Shown here piece by piece: positions 25,198 to 37,000 of a DNA stretch of 64,000 nucleotides. The position numbers were made by a program, and so were the translations under genes. The notes beneath the pieces are model-generated. The model saw nothing but the letters and a program-made list of their open reading frames with translations, made no database searches and was not told the origin of the DNA. Origin of the DNA: Acanthochlamys bracteata (Eukaryota > Streptophyta > Magnoliopsida > Pandanales > Velloziaceae); assembly GCA_019914995.1 (NCBI GenBank), contig CM034127.1, positions 8,246,001-8,310,000 on the forward strand, in the 5' to 3' direction. Position 1 is the first letter of the stretch, and each line of letters opens with the position of its first letter.

Positions 25198-26327
25198 TAG
25201 ATTTGGTATTTAAAATTTCATAATTGATCATGCTCCAACGACTCCATGAAGAAAATCCAATTGAAGTGATGTTATCTCAATTCTCTCATGACATGATCCG
25301 CACCGACACATGGGGCGCGCTTTCAATCAATTCCAATTATTTAGTTGATGAAATGTCAATTTTTATCAAAACTTACACTGTTTGTTGTCTGCACTGCATT
25401 GTTTTGTCCGTGCATTAATGTCGGTAAAATTTTAAGAGCACTTTTGATATTTTAAAATGGTTTCATTTACCTGGCTAATAAGTTGGACTTTTCAATTTTC
25501 ATACATGAATAATCCATGACAAAAAAAAAAAAAAAGTGATTCTGAACTATGATTAACATGTGCCATGTGTTACTTAACAGTGATGCTTTTTATTATTCGA
25601 AAACTCTTTTTTTTTTTTTTTATTTTTATTGATCATGTATTATTGGATGATCGCTCTGCTTAACGAACACTCTGTTTCACCACAATTTTACCTTCCTATT
25701 CGATCGATGGTCTATACCTAATGCCATTATATAATAATTAGTGTGGCTACTTATTAGCGTTAATTAGAAAATAAAAATAACGCTTAATTCATAGCTTCAT
25801 TTACGTGTTGGTTGCATCTAAATTTTCTTTCCAACTTATTTGCAAGTACGGTCAAATATGCTAAATATAGTTATCAACTAGTTAATTTGGTGGTAAAACA
25901 CTTACTCTCTTGGCAAAAATCATGTTGTAGGAACAAGTATTTAGAAGCGTGTACTTATATCATGTTTCATCGGAAAATCTCTAACATATTAGCTTAGTGA
26001 AGGTGAAGCAATCCGCAGTTAGAATGCTTTTTCTTGCTAGCACATTTGTTAATTTAAGGAGCAAATGTAAATACGTAAGATAGAATAACAACTGTAGATC
26101 AGTCAATTTAATAGGAAGCAAAGCAGAAAGTAGACTAGTGATGCAACGACAGAAGTCACAGACGCTGAGGTGTTGCCGTTTCGTGGAGTTCCTATAAAAT
26201 TTGATCGCTCCATTCCACCAAACCCACTATAAATAAAACACGCAGTACAGAGTGCTTTGTATATTGTCGGGGCTCTTGTATTTAACTTATATTTGCTGAT
26301 AGTGATCAGAAGAGATCTAACTTTTTA
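25198..26327. other. intergenic sequence without recognisable genes
   Basis: Nothing is recognised beyond A/T homopolymers (A run near 25,520; T run near 25,606). Short open frames here lack coding-like composition. Confidence 0.4.
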
Positions 26328-26571
26328 GGGCGCGATTTTTTTTTAAAAGTTATTTCAAACTAAAGTACTTAAACAATAAATTTTAAAACTTAATTTAAAA
26401 TTTATATTTATTTATTAAAAATGTGTTTAAAAGTGAAAATTTTAAGTTTTAAAATTTAAAATTATTTTTTGGTTGAAGAAATTAAATTAAATTTTTATAT
26501 TTATTTGAAAATAAATTAGAAATAAAATTTTTGAAAATATTAGATTAAAAGTAATGATAAACACGCTTTAA
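26328..26571. mobile_element. probable Tourist-like MITE
   Basis: Left AGGGCGCGATTTTTTT and right GATAAACACGCTTTAAG give an imperfect inverted pair (GGCGCG.../inverse AAAGCGTGTTTATC). The core is AT-rich and non-coding. The boundaries are approximate. Confidence 0.35.
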
Positions 26572-26637
26572 GTGTTGTACCATTATGGTTGTCATCTAAA
26601 TAGATCAATATAGTTAGCTTATATGAATCCTTTATCT

Positions 26638-27798
26638 AGTATTGTCCAACTCGAATCGGACCGTTCAGATCGATCCGCAACGTAAATCGATTCAGGTCTA
26701 CAAATAAATTGCTCACACAAATAAACCGTTTTGACTCGGACGATTACTAGGTTGGATTGAATTTTTTTTTTTTAAAAAGGCTCAAGACAGGCTTTCATTT
26801 TGCTATGCGTCTACGAGTCTATCTCCTTCTCTTCACCTAAGTTTTCTCTCTCTAGCTTTATGTTGTCCACTTAGGCTTCGTCGATTCATCACTCTACTTA
26901 GCTCTTTTCTTGCGATCCATTATCCTACCTTTCAGCTATAATGCTAGCAATTTCATCACCTCTGCTATCCTACTCTGCCTCTGATCATCATTCTGAACCG
27001 CTGCTCTGATGCAACTTTATTGTTATCGTGTACTGCTCCACTTGCGATTCGCTCTGCGTCGCTACTCTACTTCTGTTTATCTCAATTTTTTGTCGTTTAG
27101 ACTTGCGATCTTATACCACCGTTGGAAATTCGGCCGATATAGAATACTTTTCTCACCGCTTGTTTATAGTTATTTTATGTGACTCTATTCACCGATTATC
27201 GGTTTATGTTATTCCATTTCTTCCTATTTCAGAACCGTAAAGAAACTATAGACTATGAATTCGCATGCGCGCTTGTAACTGATTACCATCAGTAGTTGAT
27301 TCACTTCATTATTTCACTCCTTCATCTCTATTAATACACCCATCATCCAAAATCTATTATTTGATTTTTTTTCTCCCAGTCTAGTTTATTCTCCGAAATG
27401 GAGAACGCTTACGCTAGATCGGTGCCGGAGGTGAGTAATCTTTATGTCGATCTCAATTCAGGTTTCGAATTCTTTGTTTTGATTAATTGAATCTAACATT
27501 AATCAAATACAGGGAGATTTTTCTGATTTATTATTGTTCTTATTATTGCTCTTAGGGTTTTGGAGGTATTAGGAGTGGACCCTTCTAAAAGACTCACAAA
27601 TCTTTATGGTGCAAATGCAATGTCTTCGATTATTGGTAAGTTTGATTTTTTTTTTTGATTAATTTGAAATATCAATTGTGTTGCTTTGCCAATTTGTAAA
27701 TAGACCAACTAGGTGAGGTTGACCGGGTGTGTCAACTCATCACCCGTTGATCCAGACAGAAAAACGGATTGACGAGGATTGGTTCTAACAACAGTGCT
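26638..27798. mobile_element. hAT-like Pack-type element carrying a gene fragment
   Basis: The left end (AGTATTGTCCAACTCGAATCGG, with GATCGATCCGCAACG further in) and the inverted right end (CACTGTTGTTAGAACCAATCC) match the termini and subterminal blocks of the hAT-like MITE at 16,346-17,002. The right subterminal CACCCGTTGATCCAGACA parallels CCGTGATCCGTTGATCCGGACA there. Possible 8-bp flanks are weak (CTTTATCT/CTTTTATT). The interior, roughly 26,790-27,690, is not the AT-rich core of the MITE but unrelated sequence that includes the ECA3-like fragment. No transposase is seen. Confidence 0.5.
27399..27634 (+). pseudogene. captured 5' fragment of an ECA3-type Ca2+-ATPase gene
   Basis: An ATG at 27,399 opens MENAYARSVPE, followed by a GTGAGT donor and, after an intron-like stretch ending CTCTTAG (about 27,556), VLEVLGVDPSKRLT and LYGANAMSS. 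Plant ECA3 begins M(E/D)AYARSV-E, then VLDFFGVDP-KGL and LYG-NVLP in the same order, with an intron after the first exon. The copy is broken: an extra G at the acceptor, a deletion between RLT and LYG, and no continuation past about 27,634. ECA3 is a P-type Ca2+/Mn2+ pump, but this fragment cannot encode one. Confidence 0.6.
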
Positions 27799-27802
27799 TT
27801 TA

Positions 27803-28174
27803 TTAGATCCTTATTTATTAATCAATAAAAATCTAACCGACTTTAAATGTCAAAAGCATCACTACTCTTAACTTAGAATTCAGTCTGCACTTGTGGTATA
27901 TAAATATATTAAGAGCATATTTGAGATAGTTGAAAGAATATTTTTCTTAAAATAATTTTCATATAATTTTATACTTTATTTGTATTTTATAAGATTATAA
28001 TAATATACATAATTTTTTAGATTTTAAAAGTTTAAAAATTGAGAAAATAAGTCATATTATATACGAATGTTTGACAAGTTATCGCTGCCTAGAATATTTG
28101 TTAACCTCAATTTCAAACATATTTTAGCAGTATTTATCACTAATTATTAATATTTTATTTTACGAGCATTAGAT
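27803..28174. other. AT-rich repeat-like sequence
   Basis: No coding sequence. 27,908-28,070 has MITE-like composition (AAGAGCATATTTGAGATAG at its left) but a right partner cannot be fixed. Confidence 0.3.
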
Positions 28175-30750
28175 GATTTGTGATATTTGTGGATGATTAT
28201 ACAGACATAATATGGTTATATACCTTGAAAAGTAAAAGTGATGTAGTAGATATATTTATACGATTTTATAAGATGGTGAAGACTTAGTTTTTTTTTTTAT
28301 TCAAATTTTTCGCTCTGATAATAGAGGAGAGTATGTTAATACCTCTTTAAGCTCTTATCTTCATCAGCATGGTATTATTCATGAAACCTCTTATCCCACA
28401 CACCACAACAAAATGAAGTGGCTGAAAAAAAAATCGACATATTTTAGAGACTATTCTTATTTTATTGTTTGGAGCTCATATTCCATAGCACTATTTGGTA
28501 GATATAGTTCAGTCTGCAGTTTATTTGATTAACCGTATGTCTTCTAAAATACTAAATTTTTGGACACCACTTGAGATTTTATCTATTGTCACTATACCTT
28601 CTTTCCTCTCACTTTCACCTCGAATTTTTTGATATGTTGCATTAGTACATTTGTAAAAGACTCAGACGAATAAATTAGATCCATGTGCTTTGAAGTGCAT
28701 TTTTCTTGATTATGGTCATCAGCATAAAGATTATCGCTGCTATCATCCTCCGACACGTCATACTTTTGTAACTATAGATGTGACATTTTTAGAGTCAGAA
28801 ATGTACTTTGTCAGATCGATATCACATTCAGATCTTCAAGAAAAGATAGAAGCTACAAAAGATCTGAATTGACTTAATATTGAACTCAGCACACATTGAT
28901 AAAGATTAGAGACAATGCGTAAGTTATGACTCAGGTGTGCAAGAGATTAGAACTACTGAACATGAATTATAAATGATGAAAGATATAGAAAGAGCTGAAA
29001 TTGTGGAAGAAATCTCTCACTCGCATTCTTTATGACTCTTCAAACTACTGAAGATATCTTTAAGATAAAACACCGAGACTCAGAATGTTATTGTGGATAA
29101 ACTTAACAGTGTTAACAATGAGTTATCAGTTGCCACACAGAAAAAATCGTAGAAAATCTACTAAGAGATATTCACCAGAAGAAAAAGTCTCTAGATATCC
29201 TATGACGATCATGTCTCTTCTCACAGATTGTCTTTTTATATGTGGCTTTCATTAATCAGGTAACGGCTGTGACTCTTCCTTCTAGCACTAGAGAAGCCTT
29301 ATCCGATCCTAAATGGACTAAGACTATGAATGACGAGATGGATGCTTTTCAAAAGAATTTCATTTGCGAAATAGTGCCACTGCCAGAAAGAAAGAAAACA
29401 GTTAGCTGTAAGTAAGTGCAGACCATCAAATACAAAGCAAATGAAACGATCGAAAGGTGTAAGATAAAACTAGTGGCCAAGAAAGACAGACTTGTATAGT
29501 GGATTATCATGAGATATTTACCTCAGTTGTAAAAATTAATACCATTAAAGTGTTGCTGTCTCTTATAGCAAATGTTGATTGGCCTTTGCAGTAGTTTGAT
29601 GTAAAAAATACATTTATTCATGGTGAGTTAGAAGAAAAAGTGTATATGAAACTTCAACCTAATTATGGTGTATCGAAAAAAACTCACTATGTTGTAGGCT
29701 AAAAAAGGCTTTATATGGGCTGAAGCAATCTTCAAAGTATAGTTTGGTAGATTTATTCAAGCCTTAAATAGATATGATTACCGACAAAGTAGTGCTGATC
29801 ATACATTATTTTTGAAGAACTAAAATGGTAAAATAACTATACTGATAATCTATATTGATGATATAATTGTTACAGGTAATGATAATGAAGAAATTCAGAG
29901 ATTAAAATATATTTATCCTCTAAATTCGGGATGAAAGAACTTGGAGAATTAAAATATTTATTGGGTATTGAAGTTGCGAGGTCTAAATAATGTATTTTTG
30001 TATCACAAAGAAAATATATTTTTGACTAATTGTCTGAAACAGAAACGTCAGATTACAAACCTATCGATACACCTATCATTGAGAATCATAACATAACAGA
30101 ACTTTTTAATCAAAAGACAGCAGTTAAAAAAAAATATCTGCGATTAATTGATAGGTTGATTTATTTATCACATACTCGTGCTGATATAGTATGCTATGAG
30201 TGTTGTTAACCAGTTTATGCATTCTCCAACTATTGATCATATGAAAATTGTGAACAGAGTTTTAAAATATTTGAAATCAGCAATAAGCAGAGAATTATTA
30301 TATAGAAAGTATAATCATCTGAATATAGATGGATATACTAATGCAGACTGGATAGTAGATAAGAAGGATAAATGTTTCTATATCTGATTATTTTATATTT
30401 GTTGGCTGTAATCTAGTCACATGGAGGAGTAAGAAATAGAAGATTGTTGCTCGATCTTTTATTGAAGCCAAATATAGAGGAATGATACATAAAATTGTGA
30501 ACTTTTATGGCTTCAAATATTGTCGATGGAGCTTGATTTTCCTCAAAGAAGTTCTATGATGCTATTTTGTGATAATAAGACTGTAATAAATATTGTCCAT
30601 AATTCAGTACAGCATAATCGCACCAAGGAACATCATCGGCTGCATGTGAGTTTTGCGGTTAGTTTGTTCAAGCAGCACAAGGTGGTGTGCCTACACGCTC
30701 AAGTGCAAAATCAACATAGACAGGGTAGAATTGATGTGCACATATAAGAA
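28175..30750 (+). mobile_element. decayed Ty1/copia retrotransposon (integrase-RT-RNase H)
   Basis: Interrupted plus-strand frames read in copia order. Integrase core: FVIFVDDYTDIIWLYTLKSK near 28,178, then GEYVNTSLSSYLHQHGIIHE near 28,325. IN-RT linker: KCIFLDYGHQHKDYRCYHPP (28,690). RT: the YIDDIIVTG catalytic box (29,851), then MKELGELKYLLGIEV. RNase H: VLKYLKSAISRELLYRK (about 30,260) and SMMLFCDNKTVINI (about 30,550). Many stops and frameshifts show it is dead. gag and both LTRs are not recognised. Confidence 0.85.
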
Positions 30751-30949
30751 GTATAGAGCTACACTGGCTACCTGTTCCCAAAAGCAGCTGGATGGGTTTA
30801 GAGATCGAAGGGCAACTGCGCATGTGAATGATGCCCTCGTATCTAAAGCTGCAAGAATACAGGGGGATTTTGGGATACTGAGACACTTCTTTTACGTAAG
30901 GGTAACTTCTTATGACTTCCATTTTCTTAATTCTGAAGTGGTAGATTGA
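30653..30949 (+). other. unassigned open frame at the copia 3' junction
   Basis: A 98-codon plus-strand frame overlaps the end of the copia RNase H in a different frame and continues past it with QLDGFRDRRATAHVNDALVS and a downstream ARIQGDFGILRHFFYV segment. Composition from 30,770 on is coding-like, but the family is not recognised. It may be a gene fragment joined to the retroelement end, or chance. Confidence 0.25.
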
Positions 30950-31107
30950 GAAAGGAACAAAGGAGTCTTACAATGATATATAAACTCAGGTTGTCAAGTA
31001 TTTCTTGCCTTGATCAATGCAAGTAAGCAATTGTATCTTTTTTTTTTTTTTTTTTTTGGGCAACATTTTGCTGATAAAACTGATGACTTCTGTTTTTATT
31101 GTTTTAG

Positions 31108-31363
31108 CAGACGAAGCTATGCATTAGCAAGAAGATCCTAGTACCTGTTCCAGGTCCTTCTGCTGGTGGCTGCTCTTTCTGCTACTGGATTTCTTCTCGT
31201 TTTTATTTTGTGATGCTGTTGCAGTTGGCTCTCTTCCCAGGTATGCTAGATCAAGAAGAGAAAGACTAGTAGTTTCTGCCAATGGAACTTTAACACAAGT
31301 ACTTTTTGTTCCGCGGCCTAAACTTCATCAGTTTCTTGAAGAGATGAACATTCTTACTCCATG
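31108..31363 (+). other. exon-like sequence of unknown family
   Basis: TTTTAG ending at 31,108 precedes a stretch with RRSYALARRS, a broken hydrophobic region, and YARSRRERLVVSANGTLTQ / VLFVPRPKLHQFLEEMNILTP, ending at a TGA near 31,363. The GC content and lack of stops in the second half suggest a true exon or a remnant. I do not recognise the protein, and no upstream start is evident. Confidence 0.25.
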
Positions 31364-33590
31364 AGTTTCCACCTTATTGTGGTTTTTGTGTGCTGAAGTC
31401 GATTCTCATTTCTTTTTGTAGGTCCTTTTTTTTAAAATGATAAACAGGTCATATTCTTAGTTGATCTTGGGTTGTATTCCTTATTGTGACTACTTACCTG
31501 TGTTAATAACAAACAATGATCCAATCTCTTTCTCAACATATTAGGCAATTAATGCGTTATTGCAAAAGAGAGATCACAAAGATGCATGAGAAGGTAATTC
31601 ATTAAAAATGTCTGTTAGGAATGCTATTATTTTCTAGTCTCGTTTCATTTCATTAGAATGTATTGATGCTGAAGCATCCTGGTTAAAAAAAAGCTCATTT
31701 TTTTTATTTCAGCTGAATGTAGAAATTGAAGCCTACAATTTGAGTTTTCTTACTTTGTGAAAGCTCAAAAGCTTCACTTATGTTATAGAAGTGTGGCTAT
31801 GATGGGGTGCTTTTTCCTTGTTTTACCTTTCGAAGAGAACTCAAAAGCTTCATTCAACTCACGCTCCAAATTATCCAACAAAACATTGAAACTTGATAAA
31901 GGCATCACTCGTCTCCTCCTTTAGCATCACTGATTTGAAATTGTTCATTCTAGTCCATTTTGAGTTGAGTTTGAAGCTTTTCTATAAGGAGCTGTGAATG
32001 TGAATTATGCTATCAGTTAGAACCGATAGAATTATTGGTCAATTTACAAGCGCTTGTAAATTTTATTACTGTGTTCTTCAAATTTGTTCTTCTTCGACAT
32101 TTCTGCTCTACCTGGAGTTTGACATTTCTGAAGCTTTTCTTTCCCGCACAACATTTTCTTAATTTTCAGCTAAGGAGATGCGTGATTGAAGCAAGGTTTT
32201 GAGAAAAGTAGTATTTTCAGTTTCAATAGAATTAACATTGCTGCTTTTCCTGGAAGTTTCTTGCTCTGTGCTAGTTTTTTCAACAAGTACTACCACTCCC
32301 CTTTTGGATAACAAAACAATTTGAAAATTGGTGACTTCGTTTTTATATGAAAATTGTTCTTTGGTTACTATTCTGTATATTGAAGTTGCTGACCTCAAAA
32401 TAAATCACTGTTTTGGGGAGGCACTTTGGAGGAAGCATATAACGCATATTGAGAATTTCATTTCAGAATTTATGGAGTATAAAGATCATGTTCTTCATCA
32501 TTACTGCTAAGGAGTGGATTTCTTAGTTCTAAACTTTCCTATTTTAAATTTACAAATAATCTACACGGAATGTTTTATTTACACCTAATTTTGTGAATCA
32601 TGTAATTTTTGGGTATTACAGATGCCATACATAAACAGTAGCGTACCAAAACATGCAAACTGATTAATGTGCAAAAAGCAGATTTATTGAAGGACTATTT
32701 TCAGTCTGATTCTTAGCAAATGCAGAATCTATTTCTTCAGTGGGTTTTTTGGGTTAGCTTATTATTCAGCAATTTTTTTAATTTGTTATAGTTTGAAATT
32801 TTAGGAACGAATTTCATGGTTTATAGGGCAACATAGCTTACGAATATTTAAGCTTACACTTCACAAGATAACAACAGAAATACCAAAAAGAACACATAAA
32901 TAACACGAACCAGAAAACTTGACGAACTTTTTGTTTTTTGTGTTTTGTTTAATGTTTTTTTTTTAACATCTGCACAAGCAAACAGCCTGTTACTGCCAGC
33001 CGTTACACGGACGTTCTTTGGGTTATAAGCAATTGAGAATCAAAACACAGGACAATAAGCTGCAAAGTTTATGTAGAAATCATGCGTGTACTGCTTTCAT
33101 CACCCAAAACATATGGGTAGCTATATACTACTAAAAGCAACCAACGATCCCAAACAACATGCCAACGCATCTGCTACAACAACAAATATTTACAACTAGG
33201 CATTGCTGCAACAAATTTACAACGGCTATGGGATAGAAAGCCTAAAGTTCTCAAGCTACAAGAATCCACTAGTTAATTTCATAGTGAACCATAGGCCATG
33301 CTCCTTCAATCTAAGCTTAAACCATAGAATTCCAGAAAACCAATGACGCAAAGAACTTGAAACCTATCTGTTAACTACCCATGGTACAATTTCTAGTCTT
33401 CCAAAGCCAAATGGAAACTCTACAACTTACAAATCAAAGCACATATAAAGAAAGTCAATGTAGTAGTCATTGCTCCAGCTTTATCATTATATAATTGTAG
33501 CCTTTACTGCTCCTCGGACAGATAGCATTACATTGGACGTCTGAAGATGGGAAAGATAGGTCAAGCAAAATGTTAATTATCTTACATGCT
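31364..33590. other. intergenic sequence
   Basis: No gene is recognised. It includes T-rich tracts and short open frames at 32,159-32,510 without family resemblance. The part near 33,500 probably lies close to the 3' end of the CHR35-like transcript on the minus strand. Confidence 0.3.
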
Positions 33591-33647
33591 GCACCTGAAA
33601 GCCCTCCATTTCAGGTACAATGTCGGGCTTATCCACTTTCAAAGAGT

Positions 33648-33711
33648 CAATGGACAGACTACTAGTTCCAAACAAAGTTCAATGGACAGACTATTAGTTC
33701 CAAACAAAGTT
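33648..33711. repeat. 32-bp direct tandem repeat, two units
   Basis: CAATGGACAGACTACTAGTT... and the same unit with a single change repeat head to tail with a 32-bp period, just downstream (transcript sense) of the CHR35-like stop codon. Confidence 0.85.
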
Positions 33712-34056
33712 CACTGAGCAACAAAATCAGAAAATCAAAGTCACGCCGAGAACTTTTACTCAGAACCGTAACATCATGACAGCATAAAACCTTATGATAT
33801 TTTCTTAGCTGTAAATAATGAACTGGGCTAACAGGTCACCTCACATCATCAAAGTTGAAAATAAGCCCAAGAAGCTGATAAAAACATTTGGTTCCAGCAA
33901 TGATTTGAAAGAGTTTTGTGGATGAAGTATCATCATTCGTAGGAAACATATACAGAATGCACGTCGTGCGAAAGGAAAACCACAATAATACTGTTTGAGA
34001 ATTTTCATACTTGAAGGCCTCATTCAAACAATGTAGGGCATTAACAAAACACGGAC

Positions 34057-37000
34057 TTACCTTCTGTATAGAACTTTAACATCTTCAGCCAATATGGGGC
34101 TCTCAAGAAATGCGTCCTCACAGCTTGCAACATCAACTTCTTGGAGTTCAAAGTCATGATGACCACTGTGCTCACTCCATTCGAACCACATTTTTGACAT
34201 CAACTCTTTCCTAAAGGAAGTGAAATGATCTTCCTCCTCCTGGGATTCAGCAGCAACCAACCTGTAAGTGTATACTTTCTTTTCCTGCCCAGGTCGAAAT
34301 GCCCTCCCGATCGCTTGCCTAGTAACAGATGGGTTCAGGTGAACATCTAAAATCACAACTCGAGATGCACCAACCAGCGATATACCCTCTCCACATGCCT
34401 TGATGGAACCAAGGAGCACCTTAGCATCAGGAGAATTGTTGAACTGGTCCATTGACAATTCCCTCTCTTCTGCACTTGAATCACCAGTTATCATGAATAT
34501 TTCCTTCCCTACACGCCAACCTTTCAGCTTAACTATCAGTCTCTCCAAAAACTTCATCGGAATAAGGTACTGACTAAAAGCAAGAAGCTTTTCTCCTGCA
34601 GCCTCTGCCATAGACAAAATGTTGACAAAAAATTTTGTCTTCACCCCATCCTCCATATCCAAAGAATCTAACATCTCATCCACTTTAGCATCATTGAAAA
34701 CATTAACCCTATCACAAGCTGAATTTTCTACAACATTCTGCAGATGAGGGTGTAGAAAGATGGCACTTCCAACAGAACTTTTCTTGAACTTGCCTAGATA
34801 GACTCTCTTGCTCTTCTCAAGCTTCTGGATAATTTGTTTCTGTTTGTTTGTGAGTTTCAGAAGAACTGTAAAGTCGACAAGACCTGGGAGTTCCTCTAGG
34901 AAGTCCCCTCTATAATAGTGAAGAACATTTTGTGTTAATTCCCTTAAGTCTTGTATGACTGCGACCTTTCTCTTGTAGTTATCATCATTCCGAAGAGTAT
35001 CCTCAACCAAATCAAGAAATTTATCACCATTAATGTGCATCCGACTTCCCCCAGATATATATACCCTACTGAGTACACGCTTAACAATAATGCGTGAAAT
35101 GTCCAAACTCAGAAACTTAGGCCGAACAAGGTTCAATATATTAAAGACCTCCTTCACATGATTCTGAAATAAGGTACCTGAGAGTACCACTTTACGTGTT
35201 GTCTGAACTTTTGCAAGTGAAGTGAGTACATCTGTATCCTCATTACGTGGGGTATGGCCTTCATCTATAATCAAAAGGCTTGGGACTTTGAGAAGCCTTT
35301 CTTGGCATGCAAGATCAATTTTACTATTGCTATTGCTAGAAATAATGTTCGCAAATTGCTTGTAACCCAAGAAAAGGATGCTCTTAATTTCTTCCCACTT
35401 CTTCAAAACCTCCAATTGTTGAGACCTATTGTCTGCTTTCAAAGAGTAGAAGTCATATAAAGGGATGTCTTCAACTTGCCATCGCTGAAATTCCTTTTTC
35501 CAGGTTGGTACTATCCCTTTGGGCAGAACAACCAAGGGTCTAGCGAAGGGATACTTAGCCAGGAAGCTCTGGATGAAGCTTATAAGCATAAAAGTTTTGC
35601 CAGAACCTGGGGCATGAGCAAGAATACAACCTCCTGGTTTATCTGTTACCAAGTTCCTAACAAGAAAATTGAAACCCTCTATCTGGTGGGGCTTCATCTG
35701 CTTCATGTGCCTTGGATGGATGAAAATCTCAGCTGCAATAAAGTCTCCAGAAAGTTTAGGTCCACAGTATTCAGTTGCGTCATCTGGATCCTTGGAATTT
35801 CGGGATCTATGCATTGAATTCCTTGTTAATCGAGTACCCTGACCATACAGAATAACATTATTACAATATGCATACGCCCGTATGCAGAGAACATGTGTAA
35901 ACTAGGAAAATCTGCAAAGTGAATTTTAACATCACTAGGTAAACAGTAAGAAGAAAATCACTGAATGTTATTTAGAATATTAGAATTTGTTCAGATCAAG
36001 ATTTTTCAAAGCTGAATATATCCAAACACAATGAATAGAGTTGCATGATATACTAATCACAAGATTGTTAAGGCTATAAAATACTTTTTAGGGAACCTAA
36101 CGAAAAGCCCTTTACCAAAACCTAAGAGGCATAAGTTTATTGCCTGTTACTTTTATCCTTACAGCTAGTTTAAAAACAAAGTCTATAGCAAAGAACTCAA
36201 TCAAGGAAAGGGCGGAGGCGTGGGAGCTTCTTCTCTGGATTGTTACGTAAGACTTCAGTTAAAAAGACTCACATATATAGACTCCATCCATTCTACGGAA
36301 GAAGGCTTGAGATAATATGAAATGTTTGATTAATAATAAACACAACGAAATTTATGTTATGCGCAAATATTTTAAAATAATAAATACCTTAACCCATTGG
36401 TTATCAAAAATAGTTTCTATACTCTTCCGAATAACTCCACAAATACGACAAACAAGACCTATGTCATCCTGAAGCAGAAACGAGTGATCACATTCTTGTT
36501 CTTCTTCTAGTTCTTCTCCTTGTTTTTCATTGTGCATAGCCGTAACATCTGATGTAGTAGTCTGAGACAAAATCAACCAGCTTAGCATTAAACTTAAAAG
36601 AAGGTGGAACTATAAAATCAAAATACATTTGCAGATGCAAAAAGTTCCATCTATACGAACACTCAAAAGCAATTAAATCGAAATGGTAAAGGAAATCAAT
36701 TTTGCAGAGAATCTTGAGCTAGGATATAACTAATGCTTATATGAGTGATTAAGTAGAAGAAGCTGAGTTCAAACTAAGTTGCTGGAGTATGTACTGGTTG
36801 CCTAATATTTTTGGGATTTTTGGATTTGCATAATTTCCCAAAATCCAAAGTGATCAATCATAAACTTAAGAATGTATGTATAAGTTCTTTATGGAGTACA
36901 GTGGTATAGCACAATTAGAAAACCTAGAATCTTGTTTCAATATAAAAACTTATTAAAGAGTCAATGAACATTTCTAGAAAAACAATTATAATAAAGACAA

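Noticed and set aside
35254..35817. Plus-strand frames of 68 and 113 codons
   Set aside because: They are antisense shadows of the SNF2 helicase exon, whose minus-strand frame carries all the family motifs.
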